DNA of 41,044 nucleotides from the NCBI GenBank assembly GCA_947488815.1, contig CANLCC010000018.1, positions 1 through 41,044 on the forward strand, given 5' to 3'. This DNA comes from CAIQIA01 sp945861105 (GTDB lineage: Bacteria > Cyanobacteriota > Cyanobacteriia > PCC-6307 > Cyanobiaceae). Shown one piece after another: positions 16,394 through 24,818 of the stretch. The translations under genes and the position numbers were made by a program. The notes beneath the pieces were generated by a model. It did no database searches. It was not told the DNA's origin and saw only the letters and a program-made list of their open reading frames with translations. The stretch's first letter is position 1. The number at the start of each line of letters is the position of its first letter.

Positions 16394-16891
16394 ATGGATG
16401 ACCCCCAGCCCCTGGTGCTCTGCCATCGTCGGCCAGCCCCAGCCCCAGCCCCAGCCGGCCTGCCCGAGCTGGCCCTCACCGCGGCCGAACGGCGGCAGCT
16501 GCGCGGCCGTCGCCACAGCCGTTGCGGCCTGCCGTTGCTGCTGCAGCTGCCCCGCGGCGAGCCCCTGCGGCCCGGTGACGGCCTGGCCGCCACAGCCGAG
16601 GGGCCGCCGCTGGTGCGGGTGGTGGCGGCCGCTGAAGACCTGCTGCGGCTGCGGTCTGCTGATGCCCTGGCCCTGGTGCAGGCGGCTTACCACCTGGGCA
16701 ACCGCCATGTGGCCCTGCAGATCCTGCCGGGAGAGCTGCGGTTGCTGGCGGATCCGGTGCTGGAGCGGCTGCTGCGCGACCGGGGCCTGGCCCCCGAGGT
16801 CCTGCGGGGGCCCTTCGATCCCGAGGCCGGGGCCTACGACGACCATGGCGGCGGCCACCACCATGACCACGGCCACCCCCATGACCACTGA
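16394..16891 (+). CDS. ureE: Urease accessory protein UreE, nickel metallochaperone
   Basis: A 165-residue nickel-binding chaperone. The N-terminal domain (about 1-75) includes LTAAERRQLRGRRHSRCGLPLLLQL with the RGRRxSRCG-like motif, and the C-terminal domain has AYHLGNRHVALQILPGELRL (112-131), containing the conserved His of the UreE metal site. The last 17 residues are a His/Asp-rich tail (HGGGHHHDHGHPHDH), the classic nickel-storage extension. Its 3' end overlaps ureF by 11 bases. The start is close to ureD on the other strand, so the promoters of both must lie within or very near coding sequence. Confidence 0.94.
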   Translation: MDDPQPLVLCHRRPAPAPAPAGLPELALTAAERRQLRGRRHSRCGLPLLLQLPRGEPLRPGDGLAATAEGPPLVRVVAAAEDLLRLRSADALALVQAAYHLGNRHVALQILPGELRLLADPVLERLLRDRGLAPEVLRGPFDPEAGAYDDHGGGHHHDHGHPHDH

Positions 16892-17561
16892 ACGCCTGCG
16901 CCTGCTGCAGCTGGCCAGCCCGGCGCTGCCCGTGGGGGGCTTCTCGTATTCCGAAGGGCTGGAGGTGCTGATCCAGACCGGGCGCCTGGGGGGCGCGGCC
17001 GACCTGGAGGCCTGGCTGCGGGCGGAGCTGCAGCGGGGCCTGCTGCCCCTCGAGGCGGCGGCCCTGCGCCCCCTGGCCGAGGCCCTCGACCGCTGGCGGC
17101 GCCAGCCGGTCGCCAGCGCCGAACGGGCGGTGCGCGACCTCGATGACTGGCTGCTGCTGCAGCGGGAGGCGCCGGAACTGCGGGCCCAGCAGCGGCAGAT
17201 GGGCCGTTCGCTGCTTCAACTGCTGGCCGGCCTCGGTGAACCCCTGCCCGGGGGTGTTCTTGACCTGGCCTGGCCTGCCGCCTGGGCCTGGGCCGGCCTC
17301 TGCGGGCAGCTGTCACCCCTGGCCAGCATCGAGGGTTACCTGTCGAGCTGGCTGGCCAACCAGCTCAGCGCCGCGGTGCGACTGCTGCCCCTCGGTCCCA
17401 GCGGCGCCCAGCGGTTGCAGTGGCAGCTGGCGCCGCTGCTGGCCGAGCGGGCCACGGCGCTGCTGGCCACTGACCCGCAGCAGCTGTGGAGCGGCGGCAT
17501 CGGGGCCGGCCTGGCCCAGCTGGGGCACGGCGGCCTGTACTCCCGTCTGTTCCGCAGCTGA
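16881..17561 (+). CDS. ureF: Urease accessory protein UreF
   Basis: A 226-residue all-helical protein that bridges UreD and the UreG GTPase. MTTERLRLLQLASPALPVGGFSYSEGLE is the diagnostic N-terminus, and the SGGIGAGLAQLGHGGLYSRLFRS end matches the family's C-terminal motif. The ATG at 16881 fits homologues; an in-frame ATG 36 bases upstream would add a Thr/Ala-rich stretch derived from the His-tail codons of ureE. It overlaps ureE by 11 bases. ureG is not next to it: a TauE-type permease gene on the opposite strand intervenes, ending 2 bases after ureF. Confidence 0.95.
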   Translation: MTTERLRLLQLASPALPVGGFSYSEGLEVLIQTGRLGGAADLEAWLRAELQRGLLPLEAAALRPLAEALDRWRRQPVASAERAVRDLDDWLLLQREAPELRAQQRQMGRSLLQLLAGLGEPLPGGVLDLAWPAAWAWAGLCGQLSPLASIEGYLSSWLANQLSAAVRLLPLGPSGAQRLQWQLAPLLAERATALLATDPQQLWSGGIGAGLAQLGHGGLYSRLFRS

Positions 17562-17563
17562 CC

Positions 17564-18355
17564 TCAGGCCAGGTGCAGGGCTGGCAGCAGCTTGGCCAGG
17601 GCGCCGGGCTGGAGGCCGAGGCGCCAGCTGAACCCCACGACTTCAAGGCCCACCACCAGCACCAGGCTGCGGAAGATCCACTGGGTGGCCTGGGGACCGA
17701 GGGCCAGCTGGGCCGCCAGCCAGGCGCCGACCATGCTCGAAAGGGCCAGGGGCACGGCCCAGAGCCAGTCGATCGAGCCCCGCAGGCCGAACACCGCCAG
17801 GGCCACCAGGCTGGAACTGAGCCGCACGAAACACTTGAGGATGTTGGCGGTCTTGAGCGGCAACCGTCCCGCCAGCACCAGCACCAGCAGGGTCATCACC
17901 CCCGAGCCCAGCGAGATGAAGCCGGCCCAGAGGCCGGTGAGGGCCATCAGCAGATGAAAGAGCGGTCCCAGTCGCAGGGTGTCCAGGTCCACCGACCGGT
18001 CCTCCAGCAGCCGGCCGGGCTGGGTGATGAGGGTGGCCAGCACGAACAGCAGCGACACCGCCACCGCCAGGGTGATCCAGGTGTCACTGACGGCGGTGGC
18101 GGCCAGAGAGCCGACGCTGGCACCCAGCACCATCGGTGCCGTGGCCCGCAGGGTGAGGCCCCAGGGGATGGCACCGGCCTGCTGGAAGCGCCAGGTGGCG
18201 GTGGCCAGTCCGGCCACGGCCGCCAGCCGGTTGGTGCCATTGGCCACCGCCGGCTCAAGGCCCATGGCGATCATGCCGGGCAGGGTCACGGTGGCACCGC
18301 TGGCGGCGATGGTGTTGATGAAGCCGCCCGCCAGGCCGCAGCCGATCAGCAGCAC
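17564..18355 (-). CDS. TauE/SafE-family membrane permease
   Basis: A 263-residue protein with about seven or eight hydrophobic segments. GCGLAGGFINTIAASGATVTLPGM and GLEPAVANGTNRLAAVAGL form the first half of the family's internal repeat, and TGLWAGFISLGSGVMTLLVL the second. TauE/SafE proteins export sulfite, organosulfur compounds or related anions; the substrate is not readable here. The only near-upstream conventional start is GTG at 18355. Homologues usually begin with an MDPW-like stretch, and the codons just before the GTG read IDPWIL after an in-frame stop, so a rare ATC or ATT start is conceivable. It interrupts the ureF-ureG pair and diverges from ureG by 74 bases. Confidence 0.83.
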   Translation of the reverse strand: MLLIGCGLAGGFINTIAASGATVTLPGMIAMGLEPAVANGTNRLAAVAGLATATWRFQQAGAIPWGLTLRATAPMVLGASVGSLAATAVSDTWITLAVAVSLLFVLATLITQPGRLLEDRSVDLDTLRLGPLFHLLMALTGLWAGFISLGSGVMTLLVLVLAGRLPLKTANILKCFVRLSSSLVALAVFGLRGSIDWLWAVPLALSSMVGAWLAAQLALGPQATQWIFRSLVLVVGLEVVGFSWRLGLQPGALAKLLPALHLA

Positions 18356-18429
18356 CAGAATCCAGGGGTCGATGGGGACCGCACCGCGGAGACTCCCACG
18401 CTAGACAGTGGCAGCGGAAGGGCGGCACC

Positions 18430-19032
<603 letters not shown>

Positions 19033-19063
19033 TCCCGAAGGCAAGCTGCACCCCCGTCATTCG

Positions 19064-19105
19064 GTCGCTGTTGTTACAGGCGGGTCGTCCGTTCCCCCAT
19101 ACCTT
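19064..19105 (+). promoter_or_regulatory. NtcA-activated promoter of urtABCDE
   Basis: GTC-N8-TAC at 19064-19077 differs from the NtcA consensus GTA-N8-TAC at one base. It is followed by exactly 22 bases and then TACCTT (19100-19105), which fits the TAN3T -10 element of class II NtcA promoters. This is the canonical architecture for nitrogen-starvation-induced cyanobacterial promoters and is in the expected place before urtA, giving a leader of about 35 bases. Known regulation of urt operons by NtcA in other cyanobacteria supports the reading; binding here is inferred. Confidence 0.72.
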
Positions 19106-19147
19106 CCGGGACACCGCTGTTAGCGGCCAATTTCCTGCTGGTTCCCC

Positions 19148-20452
19148 ATGGCGAACGCCCCCTCCCAACCGCTCTTCCGTGTGCTGTCCGGAGCAGCGGC
19201 CCTGGCCACCACCCTGTCCCTGGTCGCCTGTGGCGGCGGTGGTGGTGGCGAAACCGGCGGCGCCGGTGGTGGTTTCGACGGCGAGGTGAAGGTCGGCATC
19301 CTGCACTCCCGCAGCGGCACCATGGCCATCTCCGAGAACACAGTGGCCGAAGCCGAGCTGATGGCCATCGACGAGATCAACAAGGCCGGTGGCGTCACCG
19401 TTGACGGCAAGAAGCTCAAGATCGTTCCGGTCGAAGAAGATGGTGCCTCCGACTGGCCCACCTTCGCCGAGAAGTCGAAGAAGCTCATCGATGACGACAA
19501 GGTGGCCGTGGTCTTCGGCGGTTGGACCTCCGCCAGCCGCAAGGCGATGCTGCCGGTGTACGAGGCCAAGGATCACTTCCTCTTCTATCCGATTCAGTAC
19601 GAAGGCCAGGAGTGTTCCAAGAACATCTTCTACACCGGTGCCACCCCCAACCAGCAGGCTGAGCCGGCGGTGGAGTGGCTGCTCAAGAACAAGGGGAAGG
19701 ACTTCTTCCTGGTGGGTTCTGACTACGTCTATCCCCGCACGGCCAACACCATCATCAAGGAACAGCTGAAGGCCCAGGGCGGCAAGCTGGTGGGTGAAGA
19801 CTACCTGCCCCTGGGTAACACCGAGGTGGCTCCGATCATCGCCAAGATCAAGCAGGCTCTGCCCAAGGGCGGTGTGATCGTCAACACCCTCAACGGCGAC
19901 AGCAACGTTGCCTTCTTCAAGCAGATGAAGGCCGCCGGCATCACCCCGGCCAATGGCTACGCGATCATGAGCTTCTCGATCGCTGAAGAAGAGATTGCTG
20001 CCATCGGCCCCGAGTACCTCGAGGGCACCTACGCCGCCTGGAACTTCTTCCAGAGCCTCGACACCCCGGCCTCCAAGAAGTTCACGGCTGACTTCAAGGC
20101 CAAGTACGGCGACAAGCGGGTCACCAACGATCCCGCCGAAGCCGCTTACAACATGGTCTACCTCTGGAAGCTGGGTGCCGAGAAGGCCAACAGTGTCGAC
20201 GACAACAAGGTGCGTGAAGCCTTGATCGGCGTCAGCTTCGACGCCCCCGAAGGCAAGGTGACCGTGCAGCCCAACCACCACATCGAGAAGCTCGTGCTGA
20301 TCGGTGAGGTGCAGAAGGACGGCATGTTCAAGATCCTCGAGAACAAGGGCTTCGTGAAGCCCGTGGCCTGGAACCAGTTCGTGCCCGAAACCAAGGGCTA
20401 CACCTGCGACTGGACCCAGAAGCGCCCCGACGCCGGCAAGTTCAAGATGTGA
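19148..20452 (+). CDS. urtA: Urea ABC transporter substrate-binding lipoprotein
   Basis: Periplasmic urea-binding protein of the high-affinity UrtABCDE importer, 434 residues. A lipoprotein signal ends in LSLVAC with C28 as the lipidated cysteine, then a Gly-rich linker (29-43) precedes the mature domain, which starts EVKVGILHSRSGTMAISE as in the UrtA/AmiC branch of type I binding proteins. GGWTSASRKAMLPVYE and PIQYEGQECSKNIFYTGATPNQQ are characteristic of UrtA. First gene of the urt operon, behind an NtcA-type promoter. An intrinsic terminator follows it, so urtA transcripts probably outnumber those of the rest of the operon, as suits a binding protein. Confidence 0.96.
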   Translation: MANAPSQPLFRVLSGAAALATTLSLVACGGGGGGETGGAGGGFDGEVKVGILHSRSGTMAISENTVAEAELMAIDEINKAGGVTVDGKKLKIVPVEEDGASDWPTFAEKSKKLIDDDKVAVVFGGWTSASRKAMLPVYEAKDHFLFYPIQYEGQECSKNIFYTGATPNQQAEPAVEWLLKNKGKDFFLVGSDYVYPRTANTIIKEQLKAQGGKLVGEDYLPLGNTEVAPIIAKIKQALPKGGVIVNTLNGDSNVAFFKQMKAAGITPANGYAIMSFSIAEEEIAAIGPEYLEGTYAAWNFFQSLDTPASKKFTADFKAKYGDKRVTNDPAEAAYNMVYLWKLGAEKANSVDDNKVREALIGVSFDAPEGKVTVQPNHHIEKLVLIGEVQKDGMFKILENKGFVKPVAWNQFVPETKGYTCDWTQKRPDAGKFKM

Positions 20453-20473
20453 TCAGCGGCCGGGCTGGCTGCA

Positions 20474-20501
20474 GGGGGGGGAGTGTGCTCCTCCCCCTTT
20501 T
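20474..20501 (+). terminator. Intrinsic terminator/attenuator between urtA and urtB
   Basis: Seven G residues then GAG, a TGTG loop, and CTCCTCCCCC form a 10-bp stem with one G-U pair, followed by four T residues. It sits 22 bases after the urtA stop and before urtB on the same strand. Partial termination would give more urtA than urtBCDE message. The short T tract suggests incomplete termination. Confidence 0.7.
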
Positions 20502-20563
20502 CTGTTGAAAGCGCTTCTCTCTCCTCTCCCCATGCCTTGTGACCGTCCGCGGAGACGGACTTC

Positions 20564-21721
20564 ATGACTCTTTTTCTCGACACCCTCTTCAACGGGCTGG
20601 CCATCGGCTCGGTGCTGATGCTTGCCGCCCTCGGCCTTGCCGTCGTCTTCGGCCTCATGGGCGTCATCAACATGGCCCATGGTGAATTGATGATGGTGGG
20701 GGCCTACACCACCTATGTGGTTCAGAACCTGCTCAAGGAAGGCCCCTTGGAGGCGCTCTTCCCGATATACATCCTGCTGGCCATTCCCTGTGCCTTTCTG
20801 GTCAGCGGCCTGGCCGGTCTGCTGCTCGAGAAGACCGTCATCCGGCGCCTCTATGGCCGCCCCCTCGAAACCCTGCTGGCCACCTGGGGCGTGAGCCTGA
20901 TCCTGCAGCAGTTCGTGCGCTCGGTGTCCAGCGCCTTCTTCCTCGGCCTGCTGCTGGCGGTGGCGGTGGGTCTGCTGGCACCGCGCTTCACTCCGGCCCC
21001 CTGGTGGCGCCAGCCCTGGACACCGCTGCTGCGGGCAGGCAGCTGGGTGCTGGCGGTGGCGGCAGGCGTCATCATCGCCGGCGGCCTCGGTTCGGTGCGG
21101 GCCCTGCACCAGCCCTGGTTCAGCGCCCGCAACATCGATGTCACCGCCCCCCAGTGGTTGCGTGGATCGATCGACCTGGCGGGGGTGACGATGCCCAGCG
21201 CCCGCCTGTTCATCCTTGCCCTCACCGCCCTGGCCCTGGTGGCGGTCAGCTGGTTCCTGCAGAAGAGTGCCTGGGGCATCCGCATCCGGGCCGTCACCCA
21301 GAACCGCGCCATGAGCAGCTGCCTCGGCATTCCCACCGAGACCGTCGATGCCCTCACCTTCTTCGTGGGTTCGGGGTTGGCCGGCATCGCCGGTGTTGCC
21401 GTCACCCTGCTCGGATCGGTGGGACCGAACCTGGGTGGAAACTACATCGTGCTTGCTTTCATGGTCGTCGTCCTCGGTGGCCTCGGCAAGCTCTGGGGCA
21501 CGGTGGTGGCAGCGTTTCTACTGGGCATCGTCGATTACGTGATCGGCTCTGGATCGCTGCTGCTGATCTGGCCCACCATGCCCGCGGCGCTCAATTCCAC
21601 CATCGCCTTCTTTGCCACCACATCGATGGCGAAGGTGCTGGTCTTCATTCTCATCATGGTGTTTCTGCAATTCCGTCCCGCGGGTCTGTTCCCGCAGAAG
21701 GGCCGCATGGTGGAGGCCTGA
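20564..21721 (+). CDS. urtB: Urea ABC transporter permease UrtB
   Basis: Inner-membrane permease of the LivH type, 385 residues, with about eight to ten hydrophobic segments. ALGLAVVFGLMGVINMAHGELMMVGAY (22-48) is the conserved N-terminal signature, and GSVGPNLGGNYIVLAFMVVVLGGLGKLWGT the C-terminal one. A loop at about 130-200 is longer than in LivH, as is usual in UrtB. GGAG at 20551-20554 lies 9 bases before the ATG and is partly in the loop of a short CCGTC/GACGG hairpin (20543-20558), so ribosome access might be modulated. The gap to urtA holds the terminator described separately; urtC follows after 3 bases. Confidence 0.95.
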   Translation: MTLFLDTLFNGLAIGSVLMLAALGLAVVFGLMGVINMAHGELMMVGAYTTYVVQNLLKEGPLEALFPIYILLAIPCAFLVSGLAGLLLEKTVIRRLYGRPLETLLATWGVSLILQQFVRSVSSAFFLGLLLAVAVGLLAPRFTPAPWWRQPWTPLLRAGSWVLAVAAGVIIAGGLGSVRALHQPWFSARNIDVTAPQWLRGSIDLAGVTMPSARLFILALTALALVAVSWFLQKSAWGIRIRAVTQNRAMSSCLGIPTETVDALTFFVGSGLAGIAGVAVTLLGSVGPNLGGNYIVLAFMVVVLGGLGKLWGTVVAAFLLGIVDYVIGSGSLLLIWPTMPAALNSTIAFFATTSMAKVLVFILIMVFLQFRPAGLFPQKGRMVEA

Positions 21722-21724
21722 CGG

Positions 21725-22885
21725 ATGCTGTCCTCGTCCTCCAGCGGTGGCTCCCTGCGGCGCTGGGCTCCCTGGGTGCTCATCGTCGCCGCCAGCATCA
21801 TCCTGCCGGCGGTGCTGCCGCCATTTCGCCTCAATCTCCTCGGTCGCTTCCTCTCCCTGGGCATCGTCGCCCTCGGCGTCGATCTGATCTGGGGCTACAC
21901 CGGTCTGCTCAGCCTTGGCCAGGGCATTTTCTTTGCCCTTGGTGGCTACGCCATCGGCATGCATCTGTCCCTCAATTCACTTGAGCCCGGTCAGCTGCCC
22001 GAATTCTTTGGTCTCTACGGCGTCAAGGAGCTGCCGGCCTTCTGGCAGCCCTTTGCCTCACCCCTCTTCACCCTGGTGGCCCTCTGGACGATCCCGGCGC
22101 TGGTGGCCGGAGTGCTGGGGTACCTGGTGTTCCGCAACCGCATCAAAGGGGTCTATTTCTCGATCCTCACCCAGGCGGCGTTGCTGGTGTTCTTCAACTT
22201 CTTCAATGGCCAGCAACGGCTGATCAATGGCACCAACGGCCTCAAGACCGACACCGCACGTCTCTTCGGTGAACTGGTGGGGTCGGACGCGATGCAGCGC
22301 AACCTGTTCTGGCTCACGGTGCTGCTGGTGGTGGCGGCCTGGCTGCTGTGTCGCTGGCTCACCCGCGGCCGTTTCGGTGATGCCCTGGTGGCCATCCGTG
22401 ATGACGAGCCACGCATGCGTTTCACCGGCTACAACCCCACGGCCTACAAGACCCTGGTGTTCACCGTCGCCGGAGCCCTCGCCGGCATCAGTGGTGCCCT
22501 CTACACCGTGCAGTCGGGCATCGTCAGCCCCCAGTACATGGCTGTTCCTTTCTCGATCGAGATGGTCATCTGGGTGGCGGTCGGAGGCCGTGGCACCCTC
22601 ATCGGTGCCGTGCTCGGTGCGGTGCTGATCAATTACGCCAGGAGTCTGATCAGCGAACAGTTGCCCGAGACCTGGCTGTTCGTGCAGGGGGCCCTCTTCC
22701 TGCTGGTGGTCACGGGCCTGCCCGACGGTCTGGTGGGCTGGTGGCGCCAGGGGGGCCTGCAGCATCTGCTGGCGATGCTCGGTCGCGCGCCTCGGGCCAG
22801 CACCTACCCCGGCCTCGATCTGGATCCCAGCGTGCAGGCCGAGAAGTCCAGCTTCCTGTCCCACCCTCCCGGAGGTGAGCCATGA
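21725..22885 (+). CDS. urtC: Urea ABC transporter permease UrtC
   Basis: LivM-type permease, 386 residues, partner of UrtB. LGRFLSLGIVALGVDLIWGYTGLLSLGQGIFFALGGYAIGMHL (39-81) is the diagnostic region, followed by RGRFGDALVAIRDDEPRMRFTGYNPTAYK, the cytoplasmic loop that meets the ATPases, and SIEMVIWVAVGGRGTLIGA. The ATG is 3 bases past the urtB stop. The final 40 residues are a soluble tail. Its stop overlaps the urtD start (ATGA). Confidence 0.95.
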   Translation: MLSSSSSGGSLRRWAPWVLIVAASIILPAVLPPFRLNLLGRFLSLGIVALGVDLIWGYTGLLSLGQGIFFALGGYAIGMHLSLNSLEPGQLPEFFGLYGVKELPAFWQPFASPLFTLVALWTIPALVAGVLGYLVFRNRIKGVYFSILTQAALLVFFNFFNGQQRLINGTNGLKTDTARLFGELVGSDAMQRNLFWLTVLLVVAAWLLCRWLTRGRFGDALVAIRDDEPRMRFTGYNPTAYKTLVFTVAGALAGISGALYTVQSGIVSPQYMAVPFSIEMVIWVAVGGRGTLIGAVLGAVLINYARSLISEQLPETWLFVQGALFLLVVTGLPDGLVGWWRQGGLQHLLAMLGRAPRASTYPGLDLDPSVQAEKSSFLSHPPGGEP

Positions 22886-23637
22886 CCGCCCTGCTCGAGC
22901 TGCGGGGGGTGACCGTCAGCTTCGACGGTTTCCGTGCCCTCAATGATCTCAACCTCAGCCTTCAGCCCGGCGATCTGCGGGCCGTGATCGGCCCCAATGG
23001 TGCCGGCAAGACCACCTTTCTCGATGTGATCACCGGCAAGGTGCGTCCCAGCGAGGGGCAGGTGCTCTTCAGGGGGCGGTCGCTGGTGGGCATCAGCGAA
23101 CATCGCATTGCTCGCCTCGGCATCGGCCGCAAGTTTCAGACACCACGGGTCTACGAGAACCTGACGGTGCGCCGCAACCTTGAGCTGGCCGTGAGCCGCC
23201 GGTCGCCCTTTGCCCTGCTCTTCGGCCGCCTCGACGGTTCTGCCCAGGACCGGGTGCAGCATCTGTTGCGGGTGGTGGGGCTCGACCCCCAGGCCCAGCA
23301 GCTGGCCGGCGGCTTGGCCCACGGCCAGAAGCAATGGCTTGAGATCGCCATGCTGCTGGCCCAGGATCCCGACCTGCTGCTGGTCGATGAACCCGTTGCG
23401 GGTCTCTCGGATGAAGAGACCGACCGCACCGGTCAGCTGCTGCGCAGCCTCGCCGGCGACCACACCGTGATCGTGATCGAGCACGACATGGAGTTCATCC
23501 GCAATCTCGACAGCCCCGTCACCGTGCTGCACGAGGGCCATGTGCTCTGCGAGGGCGCCATGGACACCGTGCAGAAGGATCCGCGGGTGATCGAGGTGTA
23601 TCTCGGCGTCGACGACGACCATCAGCCCCAGCCATGA
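22882..23637 (+). CDS. urtD: Urea ABC transporter ATPase UrtD
   Basis: LivG-type ATP-binding subunit, 251 residues. Walker A is GPNGAGKTT (near 36-44), the signature loop region AGGLAHGQKQWLEIAMLLAQ lies where LSGGQ normally stands, and Walker B is DLLLVDEPVAG. The H-loop is IVIEHDMEF. The divergent signature (AHGQKQ for SGGQQQ) is usual for UrtD. It overlaps both urtC and urtE by 4 bases, so translation is coupled through the second half of the operon. Confidence 0.96.
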   Translation: MTALLELRGVTVSFDGFRALNDLNLSLQPGDLRAVIGPNGAGKTTFLDVITGKVRPSEGQVLFRGRSLVGISEHRIARLGIGRKFQTPRVYENLTVRRNLELAVSRRSPFALLFGRLDGSAQDRVQHLLRVVGLDPQAQQLAGGLAHGQKQWLEIAMLLAQDPDLLLVDEPVAGLSDEETDRTGQLLRSLAGDHTVIVIEHDMEFIRNLDSPVTVLHEGHVLCEGAMDTVQKDPRVIEVYLGVDDDHQPQP

Positions 23638-24365
23638 CCAGCACCCCCAGCGACGATCAGGAGCTTCTCGCCATTCGTGGCCTGAACGTCTACTACGGCG
23701 AAAGTCACATCCTGCGGGATGTGGACCTCAGTGTGCGACCAGGCCAGATGGCCTGTCTGATCGGCCTCAACGGTGTCGGTAAGACGACGCTGCTGAAGAC
23801 GATCATCGGCCTGCTGCGCCAGCGCAGCGGCAGCATCCATCTCGATGGCCGTGACCTGGGGGCCCAGCCCCCCCACGAGCGGGCGCGGGGGGGTGTCGGC
23901 TATGTGCCCCAGGGCCGCGAGATCATCCCCCAGCTGACGGTGAGGGAAAACCTGCTGCTCGGCCTGGAGGCCCGCGAGGGGGGCATCCGCCGACACCGCC
24001 ACATCGATCCGCTGGTCTTTGAGCTGTTTCCGATCCTGGAGCGGTTCCTCAACCGCCGCGGGGGTGACCTGTCAGGGGGACAGCAGCAGCAGCTGGCCAT
24101 CGCCCGGGCGCTGCTCGGGCGACCGCGATTGCTGCTGCTGGATGAACCCACCGAGGGCATTCAGCCGTCGGTGGTGCTCGACATCCAGCGGGCCGTGGCT
24201 CGCATCCTGCGGGAGACCGGCATCGGCGTGCTGCTGGTGGAACACCACGCCAGCTTCGTGCGTCAGTCCGATTGGTATTACGCCATGCAGAAAGGTGGCG
24301 TCGTTGCCTCCGGCGCCACCGCTCAACTCAGTCAGGACACCCTGCAACGGTTCCTGAGCGTCTGA
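23634..24365 (+). CDS. urtE: Urea ABC transporter ATPase UrtE
   Basis: LivF-type ATP-binding subunit, 243 residues. Walker A is GLNGVGKTTLLKTIIGLL, the signature is LSGGQQQQLAIARALLG and Walker B is LLLLDEPTEGIQPS. It pairs with UrtD to drive urea import through UrtBC. It is the last gene of the operon. A long hairpin, 24369-24406, begins 3 bases after the stop. Confidence 0.96.
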   Translation: MTSTPSDDQELLAIRGLNVYYGESHILRDVDLSVRPGQMACLIGLNGVGKTTLLKTIIGLLRQRSGSIHLDGRDLGAQPPHERARGGVGYVPQGREIIPQLTVRENLLLGLEAREGGIRRHRHIDPLVFELFPILERFLNRRGGDLSGGQQQQLAIARALLGRPRLLLLDEPTEGIQPSVVLDIQRAVARILRETGIGVLLVEHHASFVRQSDWYYAMQKGGVVASGATAQLSQDTLQRFLSV

Positions 24366-24368
24366 CGA

Positions 24369-24406
24369 CCGGCCTGACGGGGTCCCCCAGGGACCCGTCA
24401 GGCCGG
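24369..24406. terminator. Long hairpin between convergent urtE and DUF1830 genes
   Basis: A 17-bp stem with one bulged G (CCGGCCTGACGGG-GTCCC against GGGACCCGTCAGGCCGG) and a 3-base loop. No T run follows on either strand, so it is not a textbook intrinsic terminator, but it lies exactly between two convergent genes and includes the stop codon of the minus-strand gene. It probably ends or protects both transcripts. Confidence 0.6.
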
Positions 24407-24685
24407 GACCGCCAGCAGGTCGCGATCTTCTGACTCCAGGCCTACGACATCGGCCGATCCGCTGCTGCTGTCGCTGGTCAGCTCCGCCACGGGCACGGTC
24501 TCGAGCAGTTCAGGCCCCCCCAGCCCATGGGTCCAGATCTCGAGCTCGGCGTCAGCAGGGGCCGCGAAGCTGAGGATCTCAAAGGGAAAGACGACCCGCT
24601 CCAGATAGAACTGGTCAGCCCCGAAGCAGCGCACGATCACCATGCGGTCCTGGCTGTTGCGGTAAGTGCAGGGGGTGGGGGCCAT
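24398..24685 (-). CDS. DUF1830 family protein
   Basis: A 95-residue protein from the ATG at 24685 (MAPTPCTYRNSQDRMVIVRC). FYLERVVFPFEILSFAAPADAELEIWTHG matches the DUF1830 core, a small family confined largely to cyanobacteria and of unknown function. A GTG at 24760 would add 25 residues but they look unlike the family. The last 25 residues are acidic (DSSSGSADVVGLESEDRD). The stop lies inside the shared hairpin after urtE. Promoter elements in 24686-24818 were not clear. Confidence 0.78.
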   Translation of the reverse strand: MAPTPCTYRNSQDRMVIVRCFGADQFYLERVVFPFEILSFAAPADAELEIWTHGLGGPELLETVPVAELTSDSSSGSADVVGLESEDRDLLAVPA

Positions 24686-24818
24686 GGAGCGGCAGCGAAG
24701 GTGAACGGGGGTAAAGCCATGAAGCCATGCAGCCGCCTGGCCATCGGTGGCAACGGTCACGAAATCAGCATTGACCCTGGAACTTTCGTTTTTCTTTCGC
24801 TAGGTGTTTGGCTTTCCG

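Noticed and set aside
15491..16888. A 465-residue version of UreD starting far upstream
   Set aside because: The extra 177 residues are antisense to all of ureE; normal UreD length is reached from 16357.
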